Assembly (NCBI RefSeq): GCF_012272815.1
Contig: NZ_JAAWWL010000001.1
Location: 1,613,146-1,677,145, forward strand
Direction: 5' to 3'
Length of the DNA: 64,000 nt
Source of the DNA: Croceivirga thetidis
GTDB taxonomy: Bacteria; Bacteroidota; Bacteroidia; Flavobacteriales; Flavobacteriaceae
A program made the translations under genes and the position numbers. The notes below the pieces were generated by a model that worked only from the letters and a program-made list of their open reading frames with translations, did no database searches and was not told the origin of the DNA. Every line of letters begins with the position of its first letter. Positions within the stretch are counted from its first letter, which is position 1. Of the stretch, positions 51,226-61,584 are shown one piece after another.

Positions 51226-52202
51226 CAGTCAAGTGATTGGTTCTCTTGTTCAGCGTACTTGAGCATGTTTTTGAATTCTTCAGCAGTCAAGCTTCCATAA
51301 TAGAAGTTAATTGGGTTTATCCGCTCACCATCCTTCTTTATCTCATAGTGTAAATGTGGTGCCTCGGAACGTCCAGTATTTCCGACAAAACCTATTAAAT
51401 CACCACGTTTAACCTGCTGGCCGACACTAACATTGTACTTGCTTAAATGTGCATATAGCGATACATAACCGTAGCCGTGATTGATTCTGATATGCTTTCC
51501 AAAACCTGCTGAGGCATTGTCAGCACGAATGACCTTACCATTACCTGAGGCGAAAATGGGTGTTCCCCTTGGTGCTGTGAAGTCCATGCCGTAATGCATT
51601 TTTCTTGTTTTCAAAAATGGGTCAGTTCGCCATCCGAAACCTGAGGCCATTCTCGTCAAATCTTCATTTCTAACAGGCTGAATTGCAGGAATGGCGGCCA
51701 AGAGCTTCTCTTTTTCTTCGGCCAATTTTGCGATTTCGTCCAAAGATTTTGATTGGATGACCATTTGTTTTTGAATGACCTCCAATCTTTTGGTCACATC
51801 AATAATCATCTCTGAGTTCTTGTAGCCTTCCAACGATTTGTATCGATTAACCCCACCAAAACCAGCCTTTCGTTGCTCTTCGGGTATGGGATTAGCTTCA
51901 AAGTACAAGCGGTAAATATTGTTGTCGCGATCTTCGATGTTGGCCAATACCTCTCCCATCTGCTGCATCTTGCGGTCCAAAATTTCAAATTGTAGCTCGT
52001 AGTTCTGAACCTCTCGCTCTAATGATAGTTCTTTAGGCGTATTTACTAGACTGGTATTTAAAAGGATAATCAATCCTAGTAAACCGAAAAGGGCAGACCC
52101 TAATAGAAAGAAAAATAAATTACGATACCGTTTCGACTTTTTGGGTTCGATTTTTCGGTACGATAGCGTATCGGGGTCGTAATAGTATTTAACCTTAGAC
52201 AT
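51225..52202 (-). CDS. M23-family peptidoglycan endopeptidase, membrane-anchored
   Basis: The 325-residue protein has a cytoplasmic Lys/Arg-rich start, one membrane helix (about 30-50), a coiled-coil (about 60-170) and an M23 domain (about 185-310) with zinc ligands in HYGMDF and HLHYE and the GHVGNTGRS-like GFVGNTGRSEA turn. It cuts peptide cross-links in peptidoglycan or recruits amidases. It is divergent from alaS (103 bp between starts). Confidence 0.92.
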   Translation of the reverse strand: MSKVKYYYDPDTLSYRKIEPKKSKRYRNLFFFLLGSALFGLLGLIILLNTSLVNTPKELSLEREVQNYELQFEILDRKMQQMGEVLANIEDRDNNIYRLYFEANPIPEEQRKAGFGGVNRYKSLEGYKNSEMIIDVTKRLEVIQKQMVIQSKSLDEIAKLAEEKEKLLAAIPAIQPVRNEDLTRMASGFGWRTDPFLKTRKMHYGMDFTAPRGTPIFASGNGKVIRADNASAGFGKHIRINHGYGYVSLYAHLSKYNVSVGQQVKRGDLIGFVGNTGRSEAPHLHYEIKKDGERINPINFYYGSLTAEEFKNMLKYAEQENQSLD

Positions 52203-52305
52203 GATTGGTTTTTGTTCTATTTTTGATCACTTAAAATAGAAAACAGCCAAATATAGAAATTGTTTTGTTTGGTTCGTTAAAATTAATTAAAGCTTAACTG
52301 GCAAG

Positions 52306-54921
52306 ATGACATCACAAAAGGTTAGAGAACAGTTCTTAAACTTTTTTAAAAACAAGGAGCATAAAATTGTTCCGTCAGCACCTTTGGTCATAAAAAATGA
52401 TCCTACATTGATGTTCACCAATGCGGGTATGAACCAATTCAAAGAGTTCTTTTTGGGCAATTCCCAAGCTAAGGAGAAACAGGTTGCAGATACCCAAAAA
52501 TGTCTTAGGGTAAGCGGTAAGCACAACGATTTGGAAGAAGTAGGTAAGGACACCTACCACCATACCATGTTCGAGATGTTGGGCAATTGGAGTTTTGGAG
52601 CCTACTTTAAAAAAGAAGCAATTGAATGGGCTTGGGAGCTATTGACCGAAGTCTACGGCATAGATAAAGACAGTTTATATGTTACGGTCTTTGAAGGCAG
52701 TGATGATGCAGACAATTTAGAGTTGGATAAAGAGGCTTTCGAATTCTGGAAAGCGATATTGCCTGAGGAGCGAATCCTCATGGGGAACAAAAAAGACAAT
52801 TTCTGGGAAATGGGGGACCAAGGTCCATGCGGACCATGTTCCGAGATTCATGTTGATATTCGTTCCGAAGCTGAAAAAAAACAAACCCCCGGGTCTAAAT
52901 TGGTGAATAAAGACCACCCGCAGGTTGTCGAGGTGTGGAATTTGGTCTTTATTCAATACAATCGCAAAGCCAATGGTGAGCTCGAAGATTTGCCAGAAAA
53001 GCACATTGATACCGGAATGGGTTTTGAGCGACTTTGTATGGTATTACAGGGAGTTCAATCAACTTACGATACCGATATTTTTACACCGCTCACAAGAGAA
53101 ATAGAAACTATTACAGGTCATAAAGTTGGACTAACTGAGGAAGTAGATATTGCAATTCGAGTTGTGGCAGACCATATTCGTGCGGTTTCTTTTGCAATTG
53201 CTGATGGGCAGTTGCCCAGTAATACGGGAGCGGGCTACGTTATTAGACGAATTTTGCGGCGTGCGGTGCGCTACGGATTTACCTTTTTAGATGCCAAAGA
53301 ACCTTTTTTGTATCGTTTGGTCAAAGTACTCATCGAAATCATGGGTAAAGCTTTTCCAGAATTGAAGTCACAACGGCAATTGATTGAAAATGTAATTAAG
53401 GAAGAGGAGAACTCATTTTTAAGTACGTTGGAACAAGGCTTGGTGCTGTTGGATTCCATAGTGAAATCCACGAGCGGAAAAACCATTGATGGAGATAAGG
53501 CATTTGAGCTGTACGACACTTTTGGATTTCCTATCGATTTAACCTCGTTGATTCTCGAGGAAAAAGGTTATGAACTGGATACCGCAGGATTTGAAAAAGC
53601 ATTACAGGCTCAAAAAGACCGTTCACGTAAGGCTTCAGAAATCTCCAAAGCGGACTGGACTGTTCTACATGCCGATTCTGAACAGGAATTTGTTGGCTAC
53701 GATCAGTTGGAAACCGAGGTGAAGTTGGTCAAGTATCGAAAGGTTGAAAGTAAGAAAGATGGGGAACAGTATCAATTGGTATTTAATTTAACTCCTTTCT
53801 ATGCCGAAGGTGGTGGTCAAGTTGGGGATAAAGGCTATTTAGAAGCCTCTAATGGTGATATTACCTATATCATCGATACTAAAAAGGAGAACAATGAAAT
53901 CGTTCATTTCTCTGAGAGCCTTCCCAAACATCTTGAGGGTACTTTCAAAGCCTCGGTTGATGAAAAACAACGCTATAGAACTGCCGCGAATCATACGGCT
54001 ACGCACTTATTACATCAAGCGCTTCGGCAAGTTTTGGGCACTCATGTAGAACAAAAGGGTTCGGCAGTCCATTCCAAATACTTGCGATTTGATTTTTCAC
54101 ATTTTTCAAAGTTGACAGTAGAAGAATTGCGGGAAGTGGAAAACTTTGTCAACGCACGTATTGAAGGTAAATTACCTTTTGAAGAAAACAGGAATATCCC
54201 AGTAAAAGAAGCCTTGGCCCAAGGGGCGATGGCACTTTTCGGCGAAAAGTATGGTGATACCGTGCGAACGGTTCGCTTCGGTCAGTCAATTGAATTATGT
54301 GGTGGAACACATGTACAGAATACTAGTGATATCTGGCATTTCAAAATCACTTCTGAGGGAGCTGTTGCAGCTGGAATTCGAAGAATTGAGGCGATTACTA
54401 CAGATGCTGTAAAAGACTTTTACTTTACCAACAACCGTCAGCTTTTTGAAATTAAAGACTTGTTGGGTAAAAATCAAGATCCGGTGAAAGCGGTGGCATC
54501 GATGCAAGATGAAAACGCCCAGCTAAAAAAACAGGTTGAAGCACTGTTGAAGGATAAAGCGAAGGGTTTGAAGTCTGAATTATTACAACGAGTAGAAAGC
54601 CACTCTGGTGTGCAATTTTTAGCTGAAAAAGTAGATTTGGATGCCGCAGGTATGAAAGACTTGGTCTTTGAAATGGGACAGGACAAAACTGATTTATTTG
54701 TTTTACTAGGAGCTGAAAAAGAGGGTAAAGCCTTGTTGACCTGTTACATATCAAAAGAACTTGTAGCCTCAAAAGAATTGAATGCTGGGCAAATAGTTCG
54801 GGAACTTGGTAAATATATTCAAGGCGGTGGCGGCGGTCAACCTTTCTTTGCTACTGCTGGTGGTAAAAACCCTGCTGGGATTGATGAGGCCTTAGAAAAA
54901 GCCAAAGCCTTCATCTCATGA
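52306..54921 (+). CDS. alaS: Alanyl-tRNA synthetase
   Basis: The 871-residue class II synthetase has the catalytic core, an editing domain with the HTATHLL zinc motif (near residue 563) and CGGTHV (near 666), and the C-terminal DHHA1-type domain with [14 protein letters not shown]. Length is normal. It charges tRNA-Ala and clears mischarged Ser/Gly. The next gene overlaps its stop by 4 bp. Confidence 0.97.
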   Translation: MTSQKVREQFLNFFKNKEHKIVPSAPLVIKNDPTLMFTNAGMNQFKEFFLGNSQAKEKQVADTQKCLRVSGKHNDLEEVGKDTYHHTMFEMLGNWSFGAYFKKEAIEWAWELLTEVYGIDKDSLYVTVFEGSDDADNLELDKEAFEFWKAILPEERILMGNKKDNFWEMGDQGPCGPCSEIHVDIRSEAEKKQTPGSKLVNKDHPQVVEVWNLVFIQYNRKANGELEDLPEKHIDTGMGFERLCMVLQGVQSTYDTDIFTPLTREIETITGHKVGLTEEVDIAIRVVADHIRAVSFAIADGQLPSNTGAGYVIRRILRRAVRYGFTFLDAKEPFLYRLVKVLIEIMGKAFPELKSQRQLIENVIKEEENSFLSTLEQGLVLLDSIVKSTSGKTIDGDKAFELYDTFGFPIDLTSLILEEKGYELDTAGFEKALQAQKDRSRKASEISKADWTVLHADSEQEFVGYDQLETEVKLVKYRKVESKKDGEQYQLVFNLTPFYAEGGGQVGDKGYLEASNGDITYIIDTKKENNEIVHFSESLPKHLEGTFKASVDEKQRYRTAANHTATHLLHQALRQVLGTHVEQKGSAVHSKYLRFDFSHFSKLTVEELREVENFVNARIEGKLPFEENRNIPVKEALAQGAMALFGEKYGDTVRTVRFGQSIELCGGTHVQNTSDIWHFKITSEGAVAAGIRRIEAITTDAVKDFYFTNNRQLFEIKDLLGKNQDPVKAVASMQDENAQLKKQVEALLKDKAKGLKSELLQRVESHSGVQFLAEKVDLDAAGMKDLVFEMGQDKTDLFVLLGAEKEGKALLTCYISKELVASKELNAGQIVRELGKYIQGGGGGQPFFATAGGKNPAGIDEALEKAKAFIS

Positions 54922-55544
54922 AAAAAATTCTCTTTGGTGCTTTAATCGCGTTGGCTTCGGTGCTCATTTATAAATCATGTACAGATGATGCGGAGAACAA
55001 GAAAATCTTGAAAGAAAACTCTATGCTCCTGCAAGAGCAGTTGAAGAACGTTTCGAAGCTTATCGTTACCGAAGGTAATTTCGCTGAGGTTTACAATTAT
55101 GACGACTCCAAAGAATTGTTCGGACCCTACATTCGATTGGAGAAAAAAGCTCTTGTAGTGGTCAATGCAGAGGTGGCCATTGCTTTTGATATGTCAAAAC
55201 TGGAGTATGATATCAATGAGGATTCCAAGACCCTCGCATTAAAATCAATCCCAGAACCCGAAATAAAAATTAGCCCTGATTTTGAATACTACGATGTTAC
55301 TTCGGGCTATTTGAATCCTTTTGAGGCCAAGGATTACAACGCAATTAAAGAAAACGTCAACGAATCCTTATTAAAAAAAGTAAAGCAATCAACCTTGATT
55401 TCAAACGCTGAAAATAGATTGGTCTATGAATTATCACGTTTGTTGGTATTGACGAATTCCATGGGTTGGTCTTTGGCCTACAATGAGCAACCCATTAAAG
55501 AAGTTCAAGATTTAGAGGTATTTAACCAAGTGCTTATCGACTAA
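54918..55544 (+). CDS. DUF4230 protein, membrane-anchored
   Basis: The 208-residue protein has an N-terminal helix ([18 protein letters not shown]) and a DUF4230 domain ([16 protein letters not shown] onward). The Cys at residue 21 does not make a proper lipobox. It is translationally coupled to alaS through an ATGA overlap and runs 33 bp into the 3' end of the convergent hydroxylase gene. Function unknown. Confidence 0.8.
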   Translation: MKKILFGALIALASVLIYKSCTDDAENKKILKENSMLLQEQLKNVSKLIVTEGNFAEVYNYDDSKELFGPYIRLEKKALVVVNAEVAIAFDMSKLEYDINEDSKTLALKSIPEPEIKISPDFEYYDVTSGYLNPFEAKDYNAIKENVNESLLKKVKQSTLISNAENRLVYELSRLLVLTNSMGWSLAYNEQPIKEVQDLEVFNQVLID

Positions 55545-57278
55545 TTCAAGACCATCATCAATTAGGTGCCCAACTTTTGGGTTATCTAGTTTTACCTGTT
55601 CTAAATGTGCTTTAATCTTTTCTGCTAATTCCAGGCTATTGTCCATTTTTGCCAACTCGTAAAGTTCAACGGAGAGCAACCAATCTGTGGGATAGCTTTC
55701 TTGGAGTTCTTTAAAGATTTTACTTCGTGATATGGTCCTGTCTTTTTCTTCCCTCCAATCGCGAATGCGTTGGTACAGGGTTTCCAGGCGAAGTCGAGCG
55801 TCATCTTTTGGTTTTTTAATGGTACTATCAGACAATTCGTGGGTTACCATATCAAAACTCTGTACATCGGCAGGTCCGTTAAAACAAGAAATGACTTCTT
55901 GTCCTACAGCCATACTATAGGTTTCTCCCTCCGACTTGAATATCACCTCTTTTTTATGTTTGACAACACAATTCTCGAACGTGACCAGTAGTATTTTACC
56001 TTGTAGATTACGTGTTCCGGTTATGATTTTGCCTGAAAGGGTAATTTCGCCCTCGAATTCTAAGGTGATGATTTCCCCCTCAAAAATATTGTAGGCTTTA
56101 AGGTCTCGTGGCCCCATGTTTTCTATGGCCAAATTGATGCCTTTTAACTTTCCTAAAGGTGTTCCAAATCCATTGCTGTGCTTTTCAATGCCATGTCCAA
56201 TGAGTTCTTTTTCGTGATAGGCCAGCGCCGTCTCACCTTCGGTTTGCACATAAACAGGCTTGCCCTTATGTGAAATCACCCTAGTGAAATTTCCAGAAAT
56301 CTGAAGCCCCGTGCTTAGCATAATGGTGCACAACTCCTTTGAATCGATTAGTTTATTGATGCCTTCCAATCCACCGGTTCGCAGTGCCATGGTATTTGCA
56401 AAATCTTCCAAGACTTGTGATAGATGGGCGAAGTTTGGAGTAACAAAAAGCTGTGGTTGCGGTTTTGTAATATCAAATTCAGTCACTGCCGCTTTATTGG
56501 AATAGGGTAACTTTTTTACTTCATCGGTCATACACCAGCTACTTTCGCCAATAGAGGAAAGAAGACCAGCTCCATAGATTTTTGGGTTATCTACCGAGCC
56601 GATGAGGCCATATTCAACCGTCCACCAATGTAGATTGCGAATGAGCGCCATTTCACTGGGTGTACCCATATTTTTTTGAAGCTCCTCAATTTTCTTTTCG
56701 GCAGCTATGATTTCTTCTTTTGGAGTGCCTTCGGCTTCTTTGATAATGGAAAGATGCCTTACAGCTTCGTAAAGTTCATAATCTTTGGCGCTTGAAATGG
56801 CCTTACAGCCGATTTCACCAAAACGACGTAAATACTCTGCATACTCCGGATTTGCGATTATGGGGGCATGTCCTGCGCCTTCATGAATGATATCTGGAGC
56901 GGGTGTGTATTCTATGTTCTCAAGTTGGCGAATATCAGAAGCAATCACCAGAACATTATAGGCCTGAAACTCCATAAAAGCAGCTGGTGGAATGAATCCA
57001 TCTACAGCTACAGCAGCCCAACCGATTTCCTTTAAAATTCGGTTCATGCCATACATATTGGGGATGTGGTCAATGGAGATTCCTGTTTTCTCAAGCCCCT
57101 CAACATAAGATTCATCCGCAACCTTACTTAAGTAATCAACATTTTTGCGCATAACATAGCGCCATACCGCCTGATCAATTGAAGAATATTCTTCATAGTT
57201 CTGTGGTTTAATATATTGTCTTAGATGACTTGGTAATTTATCTAAAACCGGATTGCTCTCATAGGCCTTGTCTTTCAT
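55512..57278 (-). CDS. Aromatic amino acid hydroxylase (phenylalanine 4-monooxygenase type)
   Basis: The 588-residue enzyme has the iron-binding HEGAGHAP (two His, near residue 132) and the third-ligand Glu in WWTVEYGLIG (near 220). The catalytic part takes about the first 320 residues. The remaining 260 or so are a long C-terminal extension found in the Bacteroidota form. It hydroxylates Phe to Tyr with a pterin cofactor. It overlaps the DUF3291 gene by 4 bp, and an Lrp regulator is divergent, which fits amino-acid control. Confidence 0.9.
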   Translation of the reverse strand: MKDKAYESNPVLDKLPSHLRQYIKPQNYEEYSSIDQAVWRYVMRKNVDYLSKVADESYVEGLEKTGISIDHIPNMYGMNRILKEIGWAAVAVDGFIPPAAFMEFQAYNVLVIASDIRQLENIEYTPAPDIIHEGAGHAPIIANPEYAEYLRRFGEIGCKAISSAKDYELYEAVRHLSIIKEAEGTPKEEIIAAEKKIEELQKNMGTPSEMALIRNLHWWTVEYGLIGSVDNPKIYGAGLLSSIGESSWCMTDEVKKLPYSNKAAVTEFDITKPQPQLFVTPNFAHLSQVLEDFANTMALRTGGLEGINKLIDSKELCTIMLSTGLQISGNFTRVISHKGKPVYVQTEGETALAYHEKELIGHGIEKHSNGFGTPLGKLKGINLAIENMGPRDLKAYNIFEGEIITLEFEGEITLSGKIITGTRNLQGKILLVTFENCVVKHKKEVIFKSEGETYSMAVGQEVISCFNGPADVQSFDMVTHELSDSTIKKPKDDARLRLETLYQRIRDWREEKDRTISRSKIFKELQESYPTDWLLSVELYELAKMDNSLELAEKIKAHLEQVKLDNPKVGHLIDDGLELVDKHLVKYL

Positions 57279-57745
57279 CGCATTTCGATTTTATTTCCAC
57301 TAGAATCATAAAACTCCCGAAACGTAAAAGCTTCAGGGGTAGGTCCTTTTTCTTCCAAAAGTTGTAATCGCTCTTTCGCCATTTCCAATGTAGGCACCTC
57401 ACCTTCTTGCAGCCACCACATTACGAATTGGGATGGGCCACCCATATCGAACCATTTCTTTTTGTTTCTTAGAAAATAGCTGTGAACGGTACTGTAAACA
57501 AATCCTTTAAAGGATTCTACATCCTCCCATAAACTAACGTTTACGGCCATCATTTCGTCTTGAAACGGAGATTCAATGTATGAGGCAGAGCGGCCTTGTT
57601 CATCTTTTAAGCGCCATAGGAACCCTGGACTGTCCTCTGCTAGCTTGTTGACAGGTTCAATAAAGTCAACAAATTCCTTCATGATTGGGTCATCCAAAGA
57701 CGCCTTAAAACGGGCAATATTGGCTTGAGCAAGATGATATAACAT
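57275..57745 (-). CDS. DUF3291 protein
   Basis: The 156-residue protein matches DUF3291: MLYHLAQANIARFKA, the SPGFLWRLKDEQG segment and SQFVMWWLQEGEVPT. It resembles dimeric ferredoxin-like monooxygenase folds. Its overlap with the hydroxylase gene suggests a supporting role in aromatic amino acid turnover, but this is context only. Confidence 0.82.
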   Translation of the reverse strand: MLYHLAQANIARFKASLDDPIMKEFVDFIEPVNKLAEDSPGFLWRLKDEQGRSASYIESPFQDEMMAVNVSLWEDVESFKGFVYSTVHSYFLRNKKKWFDMGGPSQFVMWWLQEGEVPTLEMAKERLQLLEEKGPTPEAFTFREFYDSSGNKIEMR

Positions 57746-57848
57746 TGGGATTGATTTGGATTAAAGTTAGAAAATATAGGTTAATAAACCATATATTGAT
57801 AAAATATTGGGAAATATTATGGAAATAATTATTTATTAAAGGAATTAG

Positions 57849-57856
57849 TACTTTTG
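57849..57856 (+). promoter_or_regulatory. -7 box of the Lrp-family gene
   Basis: TACTTTTG fits TAnnTTTG, 34 bp before the ATG at 57891. The 124-bp gap between this gene and the divergent DUF3291-hydroxylase operon is AT-rich and likely holds Lrp sites. Confidence 0.45.
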
Positions 57857-57890
57857 AGCTATTCAATTTTTGTTAAAAACAGGAATTTCT

Positions 57891-58358
57891 ATGGAAGAAC
57901 GACTGGATAGCATTGACCGAAAAATTCTTAGAATTTTAGAAAAGGATGCCAAAACCATGGTCAAAGACATTGCCGAACAATTAAACTTGACCAAGACACC
58001 GGTTTATGAACGTATCAAACGATTGGAACAACAGGGGTTTATAAAAAATTATGTTGCCATAGTCGATAATCAGAAGATTGAACCGAGTATAACTGTATTC
58101 AGTTTTGTCTTACTAGAGGCGCAAAAAGGGCATTTAATGGATGACTTTTTGCGACAAGTATCCAGTTTTGAAGAGGTTACAGAGTGCTTCGTTGTTGGTG
58201 GTGAATTTGATTTCCTACTCAAGGTAGTAGTAAAGAATTTGGACTCCTATTATGATTTTGCAAAGGTGAAAATTGCAAGTCTACCCAATATCGGTGCTGT
58301 TAAAAGTGCATTTGTATTGAAGGAAGTTAAAAATGAAAAAACCTTTCCACTTTTGTGA
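57891..58358 (+). CDS. Lrp/AsnC-family regulator
   Basis: I start at the ATG at 57891 (155 residues) rather than a TTG at 57870. It has an N-terminal HTH (DRKILRILEKDAKTMVKDIA onward) and a C-terminal RAM ligand domain (ECFVVGGEFDFLLKVVV). It likely senses an amino acid, probably Phe or Tyr, and controls the divergent hydroxylase operon. A strong terminator overlaps the end of the coding region. Confidence 0.9.
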   Translation: MEERLDSIDRKILRILEKDAKTMVKDIAEQLNLTKTPVYERIKRLEQQGFIKNYVAIVDNQKIEPSITVFSFVLLEAQKGHLMDDFLRQVSSFEEVTECFVVGGEFDFLLKVVVKNLDSYYDFAKVKIASLPNIGAVKSAFVLKEVKNEKTFPLL

Positions 58359-58368
58359 AAAGGTTTTT
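58337..58368 (+). terminator. Terminator at the end of the Lrp-family gene
   Basis: AAAAACCTTT and AAAGGTTTTT plus CAC/GTG form a 13-bp stem with one mismatch around a TTTT loop. The stop codon (58356-58358) lies inside the 3' arm, so the gene end doubles as terminator. Confidence 0.75.
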
Positions 58369-58453
58369 CCCTCTAGTAAGTGCTCGAACACTAAAAATAC
58401 AACTAAACACTCATCACCTAAAATCGAGACACCTACCTTCTTGTTTTTATTTC

Positions 58454-59056
58454 TTAGTTCACAGCAACTACCTGGTTTGGTGGGTATGCGCTCATAATTT
58501 CAGATACGAACTCTCGAATTCGTTCTTCTTTTTTCTCTATGTTTTTGGTGTTGTTCAAGTTACCAACACCTCGACCTTGCCATACCAAACCTTTGTTTCG
58601 ATTATCAATAAGATCGATAAATAACGAACCTTCTGTGCGGGTAGAGACATTAGGCCCCCAGGCACCACCCCAGCCGGGTCCCCAACCGAAGCCTCCCCAG
58701 CCCCAGCCTCCCCAGCCAAAGCCGCCCCAGCCCCAGCCGCCCCAACCCCAACCGAAGTTGTTGTTGTAGATGTCGACTTGCTCACGTTCTTTAGTGAAGA
58801 TATTGACCAAAAGGTCAGGATCTTGAGATTTTACATAGCCCATTCTAGACATTTCGGCCTCGATTGCACTCAAGATTCGTTTTTTGTCTAAATCAGAAAT
58901 TTGGGCCTGATCGATACCTGTTTTATAAAAGGCATAGCTCTTATACTCTGTGAAATTTGCTTTACTGTCGTAATCAGTTGCAACACGAACGCTTACACAT
59001 GAGGCAAAAAAGGTGAGCAGTAGTAGTGGCAACACTAGGGTTTTCATTTTTTTCAT
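58454..59056 (-). CDS. DUF4136 lipoprotein with Gly-Trp repeat insert
   Basis: The 200-residue lipoprotein (lipobox FASC, Cys20) has the DUF4136 frame (DYDSKANFTEYKSYAFY, then the closing GLVWQGRG and IREFVSEIMSAYPP). Between the two halves lies a stretch of WGWGG/FGWGG repeats (about residues 100-130), about six units, that is longer than I expect for the family. Gly-Trp repeats may bind or self-associate. Monocistronic by position. Confidence 0.82.
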   Translation of the reverse strand: MKKMKTLVLPLLLLTFFASCVSVRVATDYDSKANFTEYKSYAFYKTGIDQAQISDLDKKRILSAIEAEMSRMGYVKSQDPDLLVNIFTKEREQVDIYNNNFGWGWGGWGWGGFGWGGWGWGGFGWGPGWGGAWGPNVSTRTEGSLFIDLIDNRNKGLVWQGRGVGNLNNTKNIEKKEERIREFVSEIMSAYPPNQVVAVN

Positions 59057-59128
59057 ATCAATATTTTTAAGAATTAGAAGACTTTGGTACTTCTCTTTTA
59101 CACCACAAAGATTGTGCCGAAAAACAGC

Positions 59129-59302
<174 letters not shown>

Positions 59303-59457
59303 TTATAAGTCAAATTTAGTTCATATCGGTATTATCTAAGTGCTAAACTGTTGCCAAAACTCGTTTTGTCCGGGCCTTTATTCCAAACACCGATATCTTT
59401 ATTCAACTTTAAGGGAATCCCATTATATTTGAGGACCCCACAAAAATAAATTGCAAA

Positions 59458-59790
59458 ATGATATTGGTCTTTAAATATCTGTTTCGAAGCAATTATGTGG
59501 GTCTAAGCCTTTGGCCCTTCATTATTGTTAAGGAAGACGTGTACAAACGTGACAACGTTCTAATAAACCACGAAAAAATACATTTAAAACAGCAGCTAGA
59601 ATTGCTGATTCTTCCCTTTTACCTTTGGTATGTAGTGGAATGGATGCTACGGTCCCTAATTTATTGGGATACCTACAAAGCCTACCAAAATATAAGTTTT
59701 GAACGTGAAGCTTATGAAAACGAAAAAGAGCTTGGCTACCCACAACGTCGCCGTCCCTATAGCTTTTTAAAGTACCTTGTGCGCCCATAG
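59458..59790 (+). CDS. Small membrane protein with HExxH motif
   Basis: The 110-residue protein has HEKIH at residues 38-42 (the HExxH zinc-binding form), a hydrophobic helix right after it (LELLILPFYLWYVVEW) and an ExE-AYENE block at 82-89 that could give the third ligand. The arrangement recalls a minimal M48/M56-type metalloprotease core. It is 2 bp before the PLP enzyme gene, so the two are coupled. I know no named family. Confidence 0.65.
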   Translation: MILVFKYLFRSNYVGLSLWPFIIVKEDVYKRDNVLINHEKIHLKQQLELLILPFYLWYVVEWMLRSLIYWDTYKAYQNISFEREAYENEKELGYPQRRRPYSFLKYLVRP

Positions 59791-59792
59791 CG

Positions 59793-60698
59793 GTGCAATC
59801 ATTCAATCAAGACATATCAAATAATTTTTTGAAAGATGCTGAGGTCTCGCTTACTATTAAGCGGGAAGATTTGTTGCATCCAATAGTTTCAGGAAACAAA
59901 TTCCGCAAACTAAAATACAATCTACTGGAAGCCAAAGAGCTGGGTAAAAGTTGTTTGCTGACCTTTGGTGGAGCCTATTCCAACCATATTTTGGCAACGG
60001 CTGCAGCTGCTAATCAGCATGGATTAAAATCAATTGGAGTTATTCGGGGGGAAGAGTTGAAAGGTAACTGGTTTGAAAATCCAACATTGCGTCAAGCTAA
60101 ACAATTCGGAATGGAATTTTTCTTCGTGAATCGCGATACTTATCGACTAAAGGATTCCGAATCATTTCTGGAGAAATTAAATTCAAAATTTGGCGATTTT
60201 TATTTACTTCCTGAAGGCGGAACAAATAACCTGGCCATTAAAGGATGCGAGGAAATCTTGGAGAGAGATGATAAAGCCTTTGATTTTGTCTGCACCAGCG
60301 TTGGTACTGGCGGAACTATGGCAGGTATTATAAATGCAAGCCATAGTCACCAATATATTCTTGGGTTCTCAGCACTAAAAGGTGAATTCTTGAAGGATTC
60401 AATTGCTAATTTGACCGACGCCGGTAATTGGAAAATCATTGACGATTATCATTTTGGAGGATACGCAAAGGTTGATTTGAAATTGATTGAATTTATCAAT
60501 TCGTTTAAAGCAGAATTTAATATCCCCCTTGATCCCATCTACACTGGAAAGCTGTTTTACGGTCTCTTCGATTTGATAAAAAAAGGATATTTTCGCTCTA
60601 AGTCCAAGATTTTGGTAATTCACACCGGAGGTCTTCAAGGTATTTCTGGTATGAATACTGTATTGAAAAAGAAAAATTTACCGTTATTAAAAATATGA
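59793..60698 (+). CDS. ACC deaminase / D-cysteine desulfhydrase-like PLP enzyme
   Basis: The 301-residue fold-type II PLP enzyme starts at a GTG 2 bp after the preceding stop. The PLP lysine is in SGNKFRKLKYN, the phosphate cup region shows GGAYSNHILA and the closing VCTSVGTGGTMAG. It resembles 1-aminocyclopropane-1-carboxylate deaminase and D-cysteine desulfhydrase; sequence alone does not separate them. It overlaps the next gene by 4 bp. Confidence 0.88.
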   Translation: MQSFNQDISNNFLKDAEVSLTIKREDLLHPIVSGNKFRKLKYNLLEAKELGKSCLLTFGGAYSNHILATAAAANQHGLKSIGVIRGEELKGNWFENPTLRQAKQFGMEFFFVNRDTYRLKDSESFLEKLNSKFGDFYLLPEGGTNNLAIKGCEEILERDDKAFDFVCTSVGTGGTMAGIINASHSHQYILGFSALKGEFLKDSIANLTDAGNWKIIDDYHFGGYAKVDLKLIEFINSFKAEFNIPLDPIYTGKLFYGLFDLIKKGYFRSKSKILVIHTGGLQGISGMNTVLKKKNLPLLKI

Positions 60699-61543
60699 AG
60701 GTACGATTTGTGGTTACGCTTTTGGTAGCCATTTTATTAAGTAGCTGCGGTGCCAAGAAGCGAACAACAAGTTCTAGGGTAGATACCTCAAGTAAACGAA
60801 TTGCTTACCAGCCCAATTCCGGTATTGAAGGTACTAACTATAAGAAAGAGGCTTTATATCCCATGCCTGAAGACCCAGGTAGCTTCAAGCAATTTAATAT
60901 CATCTCAACCGAGGATTATGTTGATTCGTTCAAAGAAATAGCCCAATACGAGATGAAGGCCTTTGGTATACCTGCCAGTATTACCCTGGCCCAAGGTATC
61001 CTTGAAAGTGCTTCTGGGCGAGGTGAATTGACCAAAAAAACCAATAATCATTTCGGCATAAAATGCCATTCAGGCTGGCAAGGGGAGTATGACTTTCATG
61101 ATGATGATGCCAAGGGAGAATGTTTTCGAAAATACAATCATCCTATGTATTCATTTCGAGATCATAGTATTTTCCTAGCGTCTCGTTCGCGCTATCGTTT
61201 CTTGTTCAATTACAGCAGGGACGATTACAAAAAATGGGCTTACGGACTTAAAAAGGCCGGCTATGCAACCGATCCTAAATATCCGCAAAAGCTTATTACC
61301 CTAATTGAACGCTATAACCTTGACATCTATGACCAGCAGGTAGTTCAAGGTGGGTTGGACACTGTTCGAAAACCCAAGCAATTTGAAGTATTCTCCCATA
61401 CAGTGGAAAAAGGGGACACACTTTACGCCATTTCAAAAAAATATGCAGTCTCGGTTGACGAAATCATTCGATTGAATAATCTTAAATCAACAACGATTTC
61501 AATAGGCCAAGTCTTAAATTTGCGTAGGGAAAGTTCAAATTGA
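60695..61543 (+). CDS. Glucosaminidase (GH73) lipoprotein with LysM
   Basis: The 282-residue lipoprotein (lipobox LSSC) has a GH73 domain (ASITLAQGILESASGRGELT and NNHFGIKCH, the Glu of ILESA being the likely acid) and a C-terminal LysM (HTVEKGDTLYAISKKYAVS, about 228-278). It cuts glycan strands in peptidoglycan. It overlaps the PLP enzyme gene by an ATGA and precedes hemL by 41 bp. Confidence 0.93.
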   Translation: MKVRFVVTLLVAILLSSCGAKKRTTSSRVDTSSKRIAYQPNSGIEGTNYKKEALYPMPEDPGSFKQFNIISTEDYVDSFKEIAQYEMKAFGIPASITLAQGILESASGRGELTKKTNNHFGIKCHSGWQGEYDFHDDDAKGECFRKYNHPMYSFRDHSIFLASRSRYRFLFNYSRDDYKKWAYGLKKAGYATDPKYPQKLITLIERYNLDIYDQQVVQGGLDTVRKPKQFEVFSHTVEKGDTLYAISKKYAVSVDEIIRLNNLKSTTISIGQVLNLRRESSN

Positions 61544-61584
61544 TTTGAACCACTCCGTTTACACAATTAACTACAAGAACAATT

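Noticed and set aside
58539-58785. Pro- and Gly-rich frames on both strands over the DUF4136 repeat
   Set aside because: They are by-products of the GW repeat read in other frames.
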